A stretch of 64,000 nucleotides of DNA from Eriocheir sinensis (GCF_024679095.1 NC_066512.1:14927538-14991537), one strand, 5' to 3'. Shown: positions 11,460 to 24,693, counted from the first letter of the stretch. Notes: generated from the sequence alone by a model not told the origin. Translations and numbers: made by a program.

Positions 11460-14100
11460 TCAGTTCACTCCCGATGCAGCAAAGTGGCGATCAATGCGTT
11501 TCTTGAAGGAGTTGATTCTCTCTGCGCTAACCACTTTTGCAGGGAGGCTGTTCCAGTGGCGAACAACTCTATTCGAGAAATAACTCCTGCCGATGTCGGT
11601 ATTGCATCGCTTTGCTTGAATTGTTTTTCCGTTGTTTCTTGTTCTCAGGTTAGTTTGTAACGTGAAGAGCTTGGAGTGATCAACGTTGCTGAGCTTGTTC
11701 AGGTACTTATAGACTTGTATCGTGTCTCCCCGCAGTCGTCTCTTTTCCAACGTGAAGAGGTTGAGTCGCTCGAGTCGCTCTTCATAGGGCTTCGTCCTCA
11801 GTGATGGTATCATCTTCGTGGCGCGGCGCTGTACTCTCTCAAGTAATTCAATGTCTTTCCTGTAATTTGGAGACCAGAATTGCACGGCGTATTCCAGGTA
11901 GGGCCTTACCAGAGAATTATACAAGGATAACATAACTCCCGGCGTCTTGTATTCGAAGTTCCTCGCTATGAACCAAAGCATTGTATTGGCTTTCTTACAG
12001 GCGGACTTGCAGTGTTTTGTTTGTTTCAAGTCACTGCTGATGGTGACCCCGAGGTCTGTTTCCTCTTGCACTACATGTAGTGGTTCGCCACCCATGTGGT
12101 ATGTGTGTTTGCTGTTTCTGGATCCGATATGCATTACTTTACATTTGGTAGTGTTGAAGGACATCTGCCATTTTTCCGACCACCGAGTGAGCTGGTCTAG
12201 GTCTCTCTGGATAATTTCGCAGTCAGCCGTCGTGAGGGCCTTCTCACCCACCTTTGTGTCGTCGGCAAATTTTGAAAGATTGGATTTTAATCCTAGTTCT
12301 AGGTCGTTGATATATGTGATGAAGAGTATGGGTCCCAGCACTGACCCCTGTGGCACTTCACTTGTAACCGGAGCTACTCGGAGGCCTGTCCGTTGAGTAC
12401 AACTCGTTTTTTTTTTTCAGTGAGCCAGTCTTTGATCCACGCTGTCAGCGCTTATTCCTGAAACTGTGCTGAGCATCGGAAATGAAGTTGTTGTCTTCAA
12501 GGAACCTAACGAGTTTGTCTCTGATGATCTTCTCGAGGATTTTTCCCGCCACTGAGGTCAAGCTGATTGGTCTGTAGTTTAGGGCCACGCTTTTGTCTCC
12601 CTTTTTGAAGATCGGTGTTACGTTCGCTTGTTTCCAGTCTTTCGGGACTTTGTTTTGTTGTAATGACAGATTGTACATGGCGGTGAGTGGCTTGAGGATT
12701 TGCTGCTTGAGTTCCTTGAGCAGCCTGGGTGACAAGTCGTCGGGTCCGGTGGACTTGTTTGTCTCGAGTTTGTCTAGATACTTTTTCTCATCATACTCGT
12801 CGATTGTGCCAATTTCTAGGAGAGTGATTCCCATCGGTGGGGTAGGGCTGTCGGGTACAGACTGGGTGTTCTCGACCGTGAACACAGACGCGAAGTTTCT
12901 GTTTAGGATTTCGACAATTTATCTGCTGTCCTGTGTTAGTACGTCACTTTCATCTTTAAGGGGACCGATATTGCTTTTTGTCTTCTTTTTGGTTCTTATA
13001 TACGTGAAGAACTTTTTCGGGTTGGACTTGGCTTCGCGTGCAATTTGCTTTTCATAGTCGTGTTTACGCTGGCGAATGAGAGTTCTGCAAGCTCTGAGGC
13101 TTTGATGGTACTGTTCGCGAGCCTCGGCAGTGCTGTTTTCCTTTAGCAAGTTGTATTTTCTCTTCTTTAAATTAATCGCCCGTCGAACTTGGGTAGTCAT
13201 CCATGGTGGGCTTGCGGAATTAATTGTTCTCCTAGTTTTCATGGGAAAAGTTGTTCTCTCTACCTCTAGGAGTTTGTTCTTGAAACCATTCCACGCGCCG
13301 CCCACAGAAGTGAGGTTCATGGGTTCCCAAGTTGTCTGGGTTAGCAGCTCATGAACGAGATTAAAATTGGCTCTTTTGTAGTCTGGAATCCTGGACGTGT
13401 TTTCGGTGAGTTCATGGTCTGTTCTGATCTTTAGGCGAATTAGGTGATGGTCGCAACCACTTAGTTTTTCGCCGACCTGACATTCACGTATATCTGAATC
13501 ACTCACGAGTACTAGGTCTAATAAGTTATTTTCCCTTGTCGGTTGGGTAACAATCTGAGTTAGAAAAGTGTCCTCTAACATTTCGACCAATCTGTTACCC
13601 TCCCGATCTCCAATCATCGTGGTCCAGTCAATGTTGAAACAGTTAAAGTCCCCGATAATGACTGACTGTTTGTTTTGTGTTATGGTGTGAGTTTCCTCGT
13701 ACAGCGCTGCGTCGTCCGCTGCTTGTTGCTTTGGAGGTCTGTAAACGGTTCCAGTCGTTATTTTGTTGTGCTTGCTAGTCTCTAGTTCAACATATACAGT
13801 GTCATATTTCTCTGAGTCCTCTTTGGATATTTTCACGGCCGGGTATTTGTTCCTGACGTAACATATAACACCTCCTCCTTTCTTGTGAAGTCTGTTTTTG
13901 TAGAAGCTCTCGTATTACGGAATTGAGAATTCGGTCATTAGGTGGTCAGAGGTGGCCCACGTTTCGGTGATGGCAATCACGTCCGGTCTTTCTACGTCAA
14001 CGTAGGCAAGTAACTCATCCCGTTTGGGTATTAAGCTCCGCGCGTTGGTGTATAGGACAGAAATGTCCTTTTTGACTTCAACGCTTCGAGGCACAGTAGT
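11460..14100 (-). pseudogene. CR1-like ORF2 pseudogene: endonuclease plus RT (copy B)
   Basis: In element order: endonuclease with NARSLIPKRDELL, the catalytic E in ETW, YRPP, GDFN and the CDHHLI box (about 14080-13440); linker with the SPPWMTTQVRRAINLKKRKY motif; RT fingers with NKSTGPDDLSPRLLKELKQQ and NYRPISLTSVAGK; palm with [19 protein letters not shown] and FADDTKVG; thumb and C-terminus with LVRPYLEYAVQFWSP, ERVQRRATKMIPSL and YFSNRVVRHWNSLPAK. Compared with copy C, about 160 bases are missing at about 12449, removing motif A ([12 protein letters not shown]) and with it a catalytic aspartate. Two in-frame TAA stops also break the frame. Confidence 0.9.
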
Positions 14101-14802
14101 CTGGTGTCTCCGTGTGTTTTCTGTTGGAGGCCTTGATGTATGATGGGCGGTCTCTACTGTTCGGTTGTTTACGGTACATTGGTGCCTCTCCCGCGCTCGG
14201 AGTTTTTTTAGTACAAAAGTACCTCCTCGTTCAGCAACCTACCAAGCCGTGCTGAGCCAATCGCATTGAGGTGAAGACCGTCAGGACGGAAAAGGTCGGG
14301 GTTATCATAGAAATGATCCCACAGACTTGCGAACGAAACTTCCTCGTCCTGACAGAGGTGCTTCAATCTGTTGTTGATGTTTGACGCCTTTCTGTGGAAG
14401 CCTGTGAAGGCGCTGATTCTCGGAAGAATCCCGGAGACAATGATGTGGCGTGACTTTTCCTTGTAGCGGCGGATTACTCGTCGGTAGTCAGCTAAAATTT
14501 CCTCCGTGCACATTGTTTGAACGTTGTTCGTTCCAGCGTGCAAAACAAAAAGTGTGTCCTGTTCCGTGCGGTCTGAGACGAAGTCTGCCGCTTCTTCTAT
14601 ATAATGTAGTTTTGCACCAGGAATACAGTAGCGTCTCCTGTTCTTGATACTCCGTTCACAGAACTCAGTCAATTGTTCTCTAACAATGCTGTCACCCACC
14701 AGTTTTATGTTAACCTTGGTGTTGACCCTTGATCCAGGGAAGTGTGATCCGTCTTCACAGGAGATGGCTGGGAGTATGGTCTTGCGTCTTCGTCTGCAAG
14801 CT

Positions 14803-15326
14803 AAGGAGGAGGAGGAGGACGAGGAGGATGAAGAAGAATACGGGGAGGAGGAAGGGGAGGACGAGGCGGAGGCGGAGGCGGAGGCGGAGGCAGAGGCAGA
14901 GGCAGAGGCGGAGGCGGAGGCAAAGGCAGAGGCAGAGGCAGAGGCAGAGAAGATGAAGATGATGAAGAAGAAGATGAAGAAGAAGAAGATGAAGAAGAAG
15001 AAGATGAAGAAGAAGAAGATGAAGAAGAAGAAGAAGATGAAGAAGAAGAAGATGAAGATGAAGAAGATGAAGATGATGATGATGAAGATGATGATGATGA
15101 AGATGAAGGAGATGATGATGAAGATGAAGATGATGATGATGAAGATGAAGGAGAAGATGAAGAAGAAGATGATGAAGATGAAAAAGATGAAGATGAAAAA
15201 GATGAAGATGAAGATGAAGATGATGATGATGAAGATGAAGGAGAAGATGAAGATGAAGATGAAGATAATGAAGATGAAGGAGAAGATGAAGATGAAGATG
15301 AAGATGAAGATGAAGATGAAGATGAA

Positions 15327-15377
<51 letters not shown>

Positions 15378-15450
15378 GATGAAGATGAAGATGAAGATGA
15401 TGATGATGATGATGATGAAGAAGAAGCAGAGGAGGAGGAGGAGGAGGAGG
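14803..15450. repeat. Large (GGA/GAA/GAT/GCA)n triplet array inside copy B ORF1
   Basis: About 650 bases of mixed triplet repeats, moving from GGC/GGA through GAA to GAT and back to GGA. Read from the element's sense strand in the proper frame it encodes mostly serine. A second (GAA)n tract lies at 15684-15753. Confidence 0.95.
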
Positions 15451-15528
15451 AGGAGGAGGAGGACGAGGGGGACGAGAAGGAGATGGATGGGCGGGCAGTG
15501 GAAGCGGTAGCAGAAGAAGAAGAAGAAG

Positions 15529-15602
15529 AAGAAACATGGAAAGGGGCTTGGTGAGCAGATGAAAGCACCGATATTATTGAGCAGATGGAAGCCCCTCAAG
15601 AG
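15529..15602 (-). mobile_element. Putative tiny CR1 3'-end fragment inside copy B repeat
   Basis: After a GAA run the sequence reads ACATGGAAAGGGGCTTGG then GAGCAGATGAAAGCACC. The octamer-like start and the second phrase both occur at the 3' end of copy A (568-690). Copy C lacks this stretch at the matching place in ORF1. It is best read as a very short, internally deleted insertion. Confidence 0.4.
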
Positions 15603-15965
15603 TAAGGGGTCGACCTAACCTTGATTGAGCGGGCCATGGCTCGTGTCCTGACACTTGGGAGGGTGGAGGAGAGGGAGGAGGAAGAAGAAGAAGAGGAGGT
15701 GGAGGCAGAAGAAGAAGAAGAAGAAGAAGAAGAAGAAGAAGAAGAAGAAGAAGCGGCGGGGGCGGGTAGAGGCGGGCGTTGGTTCAAGACTGCAAGACAC
15801 TCAGATAAACTTCTCTCTAAATCTGAGATCCGCTTCTCCATATAGCAATGTCTACATGACTCCGCACCCTTGTCAAAATATTGTGGAGGGAGGAGGAGGA
15901 GGAGGTATGATGATGGATAGTTGAAGACTAAGAGATACATGGCACCGCTGCTACATAATATAACG

Positions 15966-15968
<3 letters not shown>

Positions 15969-16056
<88 letters not shown>
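15969..16056. repeat. (GA)n microsatellite
   Basis: 88 bases of pure GA. Confidence 0.95.
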
Positions 16057-16060
<4 letters not shown>

Positions 16061-17025
16061 AAAACATTAATATTTCTTCCTCGCACCAGGAATGCGTTTG
16101 AGATTACACGCAAATGTTGGAAAACGGGAAGGAGAATAAATCTTTGCCAGTTCATTTTCATGTTTTATTCTTTCTCATCCTCAGTGACCTGTTAATGTTG
16201 TAAAAAGAGGAGGGGTAGAAGAAAACAAAGAAATACGAAGTGGAGGTATCAGGAGGAGAAGGACGAGGAGGAGAAGGTGGAGGAGGAGGAGGAAAGGGAA
16301 GAAAAGAGGAGACGAAGTAGGAAAAGGCAGTATGGTGGAGGAGGATTCTAATTTATAGCGTCTGAAATTTTGATGAGCTGTCCAGTTGCAAAGAGAATAC
16401 GAAGGAAAATCAGAGAAAAAAAGAGGAAGAGAAAGGAGTCGGAGGCGGAGGAGGAGAAAGAGGAGGAAGAGGAAGAGGTACAGGAGGAGGAGAATATGAA
16501 AAAAATAAGAGAAAGGAGAAGATAGTGCTTTTTAAATGAGGAAACAGGCGAGTTTTATAGACTAAAGAATAAGAATAAGTAAGAAACACGGTGGAAGGAG
16601 GGATGGGAAAAAAGGCGGTGGGAGGAGGGACGGGAGGAGAGTACCAGGAGGAGATAAAAAAATGAGAGAATCTGAGTCGGGGAGGATGCAAAGGACAAGA
16701 AAAGGACGAACATGAAGAGGAGGGAAGAAGCCATGCAGCAGAATATAAGGGAATGCAAAGATAAATGAAAAGAGAGATTTAGAGAGAGAGAAAAGGGAGG
16801 GAAGAGGAATGAAGGGGATTGAGAGGGTATGCGTGCGTGAGACGGGAGGTCATGATACTATGGAGACGCAAGGGAGCTACTGCATGGAAGGACGTTGAGA
16901 GAGGGGGGTGAGGGAGGTGCTGTGTGGGTGAGGCAGAGGGGAGGGAGAGAACGGGAGAAAAGGAAGTAAATAGGGAGGGAGGAAGTCAGGGAAGAAACAG
17001 TGTTGAAGTGTGTTAAAGGCAATTG

Positions 17026-17026
<1 letters not shown>
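16057..17026. other. Purine-rich stretch, no gene seen
   Basis: The plus strand from about 16200 to 17000 is dominated by G and A, with GGA clusters. The minus-strand Phe/Leu/Ser/Pro frames are its low-complexity translation. Confidence 0.6.

Positions 17027-17074
<48 letters not shown>
17027..17074. repeat. (GT)n microsatellite
   Basis: About 48 bases of GT. Confidence 0.95.
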
Positions 17075-17077
<3 letters not shown>

Positions 17078-17366
17078 ATAGATTCACGAGGCTTCTGATT
17101 CGCACCGTGCCCCACCTTCCTCCGTCCACCTACCTGCCCACCCGCCCACCTGGATGCGCACACCTGGTTTCAAATGCCGCCGGGATTAACTAATCAATTC
17201 TACTTCACATTATCACCAATCTCCGCCACTTTTTACACTAATGCTTCCCTGGAACGACGCAAAGTGCAAAGATGTGTTATTCCAACCAGTCTCATCTATT
17301 AACATCATTAACAATTTCCGCATTTCACCTTTTTTATCGTTTCCTTGCTAATCCTTCCCTGTTCCG

Positions 17367-17370
<4 letters not shown>

Positions 17371-17448
<78 letters not shown>
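17371..17448. repeat. (GT)n microsatellite
   Basis: About 78 bases of GT. The surrounding DNA (17075-18117) has no supported gene; a short (TC)n lies at 17651-17676. Confidence 0.95.
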
Positions 17449-17449
<1 letters not shown>

Positions 17450-17650
17450 GTCGTGAGCGGAGTGTTAAAGACGTGCTGCTGTTCATTCATGTGTACGCGA
17501 CTTTACATTCTTATTTTGGTTCTTTGGGTTCGTTTCTATCTAGTTAATGCTTTTCCTTTTATATTTATGATGAACCTCTAGGTTTCCTTTGTTGTCCATT
17601 TTTTTATGAGCGTTTTCATGGATGTCTCATGTTTAAATCCTGCAACGTCA

Positions 17651-17682
<32 letters not shown>

Positions 17683-18117
17683 TACGTTTCCGAACACATT
17701 GTAAAACGAATAACAATGGCACTAATGACCGTGTGATACAGAAATATATACAGACAAACAGACAGACACATTAAGAAATCCAATCCCAATGACTCAGAAG
17801 ACAAAAAGCTTAGTAAACAAAGAGACAGATAATCTTTAAAAAATAAACACTCGAAAAAAGTACAGTAGGAACGCATTCCAATCCAAAAACCAATCCCTTC
17901 GTCTAAACCCTTTGCTCTACTTTCCGCATCTTTTTGCCCACCCGAGAGAAAACGTCAAGAGCACATTCTCCTGTACCTGAACGGCCAGTCAAATCCTCCA
18001 CTCCGGCAGCCAGCCAGCGCCCAGCCAAGTCCAGGCGCTTCAGACGCTCGCCAATCCGGGACTTTAAAGACAAAATCCCTTTCATACTTTTCCTCCTCCT
18101 TGCTCTTTTCTATCTGC

Positions 18118-18165
18118 TTCCTCCTCCTCCTCCTCCTCCTCTTCCTCCTGCTCCTCCTCCTCCCC
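18118..18165. repeat. (CTC)n imperfect microsatellite
   Basis: CTC triplets interrupted by CTT and CTG, ending in a C run. Confidence 0.85.
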
Positions 18166-18218
18166 CCCTCTTATTTTCATCTTTTACCCTTTCTTTCTCT
18201 TCCTACTGCAGTAACATA

Positions 18219-18990
18219 ACGTAAGAACATAAGGAGTCTGCAAGAGGCCGGTAGGCCTATACAAGGCAGCTCCTGTGAACCTAACCCCACCTAATATCAC
18301 TATCCATGAATTTATCTAATCTTTTTTTTTATGTTACTATCGTATTGGCACTCACAACATGACTGCCAAGCCTATTACACTCATCCATCACTCTGTTGGT
18401 GAAACAATTCTTACCCATGTCCTTGTTGAATCTAAATTTATCCAATTTAAACCCATTACTACGTGTCCTACCCGGTCTCTCACCATCATAACCTTATGAA
18501 TATCACCCTTATTAAGGCCCTTCAACCATTTATAAACTTCGATTAAATCTCCTAGTACTCTTCGTTTTTCTAAGAATGCAAGTTTAAAAATTTAATTGTA
18601 TGAGTCTTTCCTCATATGCAAGTTTCATTACCCATGACTCATCTTTGTCATCCTCTTCTACACCGATTCTAACATCTTGATATCCATTTTAGTAAGGTGA
18701 TCAGAACAGAACCGCATAATCGAGATGAAGTCTAATTAATGTTACATAGAGTTTGATGATGCCCTCAGCGCTTCTATTGCTCACGCTCCTTGAAATGAAT
18801 CCCAGTATCCTATTTGAACGATTTTTAGCCTGAATACACTGTGCCCTTGGACGGAGATCAGAGCCCACTAAGACCCCGAAATCACTCTCACACCTAGACC
18901 TACTTTTTTTAGGGGAGTGTCATTTAAGCAATATTTATGTGAGGGGTATTCCTTCCTACTCTCAGATTACAGCACTTCCCGACATTGAAC
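18219..18990 (-). mobile_element. CR1-like LINE fragment, family E
   Basis: The 3' end reads AAGGAGTCTGCAAGAGGCCG on the plus strand; its reverse complement recurs at 28062. On the minus strand the sequence at about 18410-18340 translates as FTNRVMDECNRLGSHVVSAN, clearly related to the CR1 RT C-terminal motif FSNRVVRHWNSLPAKVVSAE. Further upstream a degenerate thumb region is visible. The copy is 5'-truncated and full of stops. Confidence 0.7.
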
Positions 18991-19490
18991 TCCATCTTCC
19001 ACTTCACCGCCTAATCATACGACATTTTCCTATTGTCTTGTATCAGTCTCTTTCTCCCCTACCTCCTTCTATTATTCCTTCATACATTTGTTTTAAAACT
19101 TTTGAAAATATTTTTTTTTTTTGCCAGTACTTTTCCTTCTCCTTCTTCACAACTACAGTATCCGCTGCCACCACCACTACTGCTTTCCAATTCAGGATAT
19201 AGTAGGAGCAGCCCAGTGGACTCATATCCTCCCCCTTCCCTCCTACTTTCCGCCTAACAAAGCTCATCCTCCCCCTTTCCTAGCCCCTTCTTCATCAAGA
19301 AGTCCATGGCCCCCTTCCCCCCTTATAACCTCGAGAAGCCTTGCAGACGGAGGCGGTGTCGCATCTTTACCAATCCCCGCCAATCCTTGCTACCGTGCGG
19401 CAGACAGATGGCCATCATAAAGCACTATTCATGGCCCCCGACGGCGTGTCAGCTGGTGACCCTCCCCTCGCCCGCTGCCAGCTACTCGGG
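18991..19490. other. No gene seen
   Basis: T/C-rich sequence with long pyrimidine runs and no recognisable domain. Confidence 0.5.
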
Positions 19491-21020
<1,530 letters not shown>

Positions 21021-21732
21021 CTTAAGGGATGTTGTCACTGTCGAGCGTGAAAGCAGCAGCTATTTTTGTGTTGCGAAAAACAAACCTCAAAGCGTACAAG
21101 GAAACCAGGCCCCTGAGACAAGAAACAAACAGACGCTGCCAAAATGTAAAGACGCATTATCTAATGTGCGTCCAGTCCACGACAACCTGAGACAGAGGAA
21201 AACAATGCAACAGACAACTCTCAGAGAGGAACATTTCAACTGAGATGGAACTACAAAAAAAAAAGCCAGGAAGAAGAAAAAAATTGGAGGAGGAGGAGGA
21301 GGAGGAGGAGGAGGAGGAAATATGCGTTGGTGGGTCTTCCTTTCCCTGGTCCCTTCGTAGGCTGACAGGTGATATGTTGCCAAGATCACGTGGCCTAAAG
21401 TTATTTAAGTCGCGCTCGAATCTTAAGTTTTCCGTTGTCTGGGCAACAAGCAAAACAAGCGTGTGTGAAGTGTGGGAGGGAATAGAAAAACGAGAGGAGG
21501 AAGGAAAGGAAATGGAATGATAATACTTCAATAAATGTGCGTATGTTACGTGTCTAAAAAGAGTAATATCGTACTTTAATGCAGAAAAAAAAACATGACA
21601 AAAGGAGACACAGATATCATCATTGAATAATATGATCGGTCTTCCATCTATATGATAATACGACGTACAAAAAATACTCAACAAACACCATACACAATAC
21701 CAACGTACTCTTATACAACGACGACCCATTTT
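21021..21732. other. No gene seen; (AGG)n at about 21284-21318
   Basis: Mixed sequence. The minus-strand frame at 21157-21876 has no recognisable domain and runs through the AGG tract. Confidence 0.5.
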
Positions 21733-21777
21733 TTTTTCTTTATTTTGCCCTTGAGCGGCTTGCTTTCTTGTAAAACT
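21733..21777 (+). mobile_element. Solo 3' end of LINE family F
   Basis: TTTCTTTATTTTGCCCTTGA followed by GCGGCTTGCTTTCTTGTAAAA resembles, on the plus strand, the reverse complement of the family F 3' terminus at 53996-54045. Only about 45 bases match, so this is a minimal fragment. Confidence 0.4.
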
Positions 21778-21899
21778 AGGAAAAAAAAGGACCCAAGACC
21801 ATTTTACCACTCCCGTCCATCTAAAGTTACAAAAATACGTTTCTAGGGGCGTCCAAGAAGACAAACAAACACACACAAAGGCCGCGTACTCTTACACAA

Positions 21900-22348
21900 C
21901 CATCAAGGAGCCATTAACATTTTCAGAGTCAGTAGGCGCGGCAGGCGGGGAGGGGGCGCGGCACCCCTCCCCCCCTGCTCCCCCCTTCCCCTCTCAGGCA
22001 GACGGCAGCATTATGAAAAAAAGGCGCATCACACCAAATTATTACATCCTCTTCCTCCTTCCTTTAACACCACGCTAACACAATACTCCCTCCTCCTCCG
22101 CCACCTAGAGAGGAAACCGAAAAAAGTCAGAAGTCAAGTTGATTGGAAGCAAATGAAAGGTAAAAGATAACAGTTTATCTTGAGGGGTGAAGAAATGTGA
22201 GAAGAAGGAAGGAGAGGGGAGAGAGGGGGGCGAAGTGGGGAGTGGACATGGGAAGGAAAGGAGGAGGGGGGCACATGGAGGGGAAAGGAGAGGAGGGCAA
22301 GGCAAGGCAATGTTAGTCCCAAAAGAGAGGCGGCGAACGATTACATTG
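21900..22348. other. No gene seen
   Basis: Contains a GC-rich patch with G and C runs at 21940-21985, then purine-rich DNA at 22150-22300. Confidence 0.5.
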
Positions 22349-22604
22349 TCACACACACACACACACACACACACGAGAGGAGGAACATCCATTGAACATT
22401 TTACGAGTGGCATAAAAATAATGAGACTAGGAAGCGTATTTGTTCGTTCTTTACGGCCCTGTAATTGGCCGTTGAATTCCAATGAGATGAGGTTCGGGAG
22501 GCGAGCGGTAACTTGTGGCGCTGAACGAAGCGTTGGTTGACCTTTTTTGGATGTCGTCTTTTCGCCTGGTTGTACCGGAAAAACAGACTTAATGAATAAG
22601 GAGT

Positions 22605-22674
<70 letters not shown>

Positions 22675-22719
22675 CTATTTCCAGCAGTTTGATTTGCCGT
22701 TGGGTTGTCTGTATCTTTA

Positions 22720-22763
<44 letters not shown>

Positions 22764-23059
22764 TTGTCCCCCATAACCCGGCCATGCTTCCCCCGTAAAG
22801 ACACAAGTGCATGCTTCCCATTCTCCTTAACCCTTCTTTCCCCTTTTCCTGGCTCTTTTTTTTTTCTCTATTTCCCATACTCGTTTCCTTCCTCCCTCCC
22901 TCTGCCTTCTCTCCACGCTATTCTCAGATCTCCACACTTTCCGACGCCACCACCATCACAACATCCTCCTCCTCCTCCTCCTCCTCCTCCTTTTTTTTAC
23001 CTCCTCTCCATCCATTTCGTCTTAGCTCTTAGTCCTCCATAAATCCCCGAAACAACACC

Positions 23060-23101
<42 letters not shown>
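22349..23101. repeat. Cluster of (CA)n, (GT)n, (CTC)n and (TC)n microsatellites
   Basis: CA at 22350-22374, GT at 22609-22668, CA at 22722-22760, CTC at 22963-22990 and TC at 23063-23101. The GT and CA tracts form an inverted pair about 55 bases apart. Confidence 0.92.
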
Positions 23102-23108
<7 letters not shown>

Positions 23109-23928
23109 CTCTTCACCCTCCTCGTCCTCCTCTACTTCACAGTTAAGATCTAGGGAGGAAGTGCAACAATAGAAGGAGAAAATAGCTAGAAACTGGGTAA
23201 AACAAAAGGAGATAAAGGTTTGACGAGAAGTAGAAGGTGGCTGTAGTGGCGCTGTTGGGAATAAAGACGGGGTTTGGGTGTCGGGGGGAAGAAAAAACAA
23301 GACAGAAGAATGGGAAATGGTATAGGAGTCGCAAGGGACAAAAGAGAATACAAGGCAAAGGAAAAAGACTAAGAAGTTAAGGGAAAGTTTGACTAGTTGA
23401 CGGCTAAGTCGACACAAATAAAGGGCAAGAGGAAGGTTATGATAGGAAGGGGGCTGGGGAGACGGGGACTACGCAGGTGAATGACCATGGAGGGGAGCTG
23501 GTATAAAGGAAAGGAAAAGACACTCGCACAAAAAAACTACTTTGTATGGGAAGCCGTTGGTGGCTATGATGAAGAGGGAGAGGGTTTGCTAGTGGCTGGT
23601 GGACAAGGTGAAGCTAGAAAGGATAAAAAGGAGGGAACAAGAAAGACCTGGTGGTGAAATGAAGGTTTCGGTGGAGAGGTCTTGAAGGACATAGAGGAAA
23701 AGTGGCAATTACTTAACAGGGCGCTGGTGGGTAGTGGGTGGATGGTACTTTAGGGTGCATGAGTGTTGTCAGCGCGTTAGTGGTGGACGAAAGAACATAA
23801 AGACCAGTTGCGGTAGGTAGGATTTAGTGCATAGGTGTTGGAGCATATGGAGAAAAGTGTTGGTGGCTGGTGGTTTTGGGTAGGCGAGTGGTGCTGCAGG
23901 TTTTGGGTGTGTAGTAGAGAATTGTAAA
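23102..23928. other. Purine- and G-rich stretch, no gene seen
   Basis: The plus strand is C-poor with many GGT and GGA triplets. There is no recognisable coding domain. Confidence 0.5.
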
Positions 23929-23930
23929 GA

Positions 23931-24153
23931 GGCAAGTTTTCCGTGGATCTTCAGTCAAACCACGATTTCTGCTGGCGTGGTTCTCATATTTCCGTGGTTT
24001 TCTGACGTGTCCACGATCTTCCAAAGCAACGATAGATTTCAGTGAAGGACGACGGTATTACTCTCCATCATCATCAGCAGCAATAACAAGAAACAAATGA
24101 GAACCACGCCATCGGAAATCGTGGTTTGATTGAAGATCCACGGAAAATTTGCC
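23931..24153. mobile_element. Small foldback/MITE-like element with 57-base arms
   Basis: The left arm 23931-23987 and the reverse complement of the right arm 24097-24153 are nearly identical, sharing TTTTCCGTGGATCTTCA and GGCGTGGTTCTCAT. The 109-base loop encodes nothing. Length and structure fit a non-autonomous TIR element. No clear target duplication, so the superfamily is unknown. Confidence 0.65.
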
Positions 24154-24693
24154 CAGTATAATAGCCCCTTTAGAGTGGTGGTGGTGGTGGTGAAGGTGGT
24201 TAGGGTAGTGAATGGCGGTGGGGGTAAGGGATGGGTGAGCGTATCATGCATGGCGTGAATGTATGATTTTATTAACGTGTGGCAGATGAGAGGTGAGCAT
24301 GCAGTCGACACCTGCCCGGTAATTATTAGTATGCATCCACCACTAGCAACAAAGCAATAGCTGCCACACCAACCACCACCACTAACACCACCAACACCAC
24401 CATCTTAACAGTACCACCATCGTTATCCACAGTTCTGCTTTCATCACTGTTGCCAGTATCCCAAACCACAACGGCAATAACAACTAAACCAACAATATCA
24501 ACCAAAAAAAAGCACTACCCCTCTTGAACCTAACAACCCTATCACCACCAGCAGCACAGACAACCACCACCACCATCACCACCCAAACAAAAAAGAATAA
24601 AGCGTTACTGAACAAAGAGGTAGCAAGGGAATATGAACACTGTAACACTGTATATGTAAATGCAATCGCAGACATCCGATCACCATAGGAAAG

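Larger units (their letters stand above)
14208..15880 (-). pseudogene. CR1-like ORF1 with SGNH/esterase-like domain and poly-Ser tract (copy B)
   Basis: The C-terminal domain (about 14750-14208) shows the three SGNH/GDSL hydrolase blocks: GDSIVRE with the candidate catalytic Ser, HAGTNN, and DGLHLN with the Asp-His pair. Esterase-like domains are known in ORF1 of some CR1 elements. Upstream lies CRRRRKTILPAIS, then a poly-Ser/Ala region encoded by the triplet repeat. The N-terminal piece (about 15880-15640) contains CRHCYMEKRISDLERSLSEC, a possible zinc-binding and coiled-coil start. Repeat slippage puts the domain and the long serine tract in different frames, and a stop falls near 15600. 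Confidence 0.8.
11325..15905 (-). mobile_element. CR1-like non-LTR retrotransposon, copy B (longest, inactive)
   Basis: This minus-strand copy has the same 3' terminal segment as C and H (CTGTTGGCTCATTACTAGG), an ORF2 with endonuclease and RT, and an ORF1 with an SGNH/esterase-like domain behind a poly-serine tract. It is very similar to copy C by eye, suggesting recent amplification. It is inactive: ORF2 has premature stops at 13915-13917 and 12919-12921 and lacks about 160 bases at about 12449, including RT motif A. ORF1 is disrupted by microsatellite slippage and a small insertion. The octamer tail seen on A and C is not preserved. A short GGA tract (15888-15905) marks the 5' side. Confidence 0.9.

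Noticed and set aside
11460..13836. Host reverse transcriptase or telomerase gene
   Set aside because: Motif order and 3' repeat tails match CR1-like LINEs, copies are multiple, and all are broken.
14208..15599. 463-codon minus frame as a host GDSL esterase gene
   Set aside because: It sits directly upstream of a CR1 endonuclease/RT in the same orientation and recurs in copy C in the same place, so it is LINE ORF1. Much of the frame is translated microsatellite.
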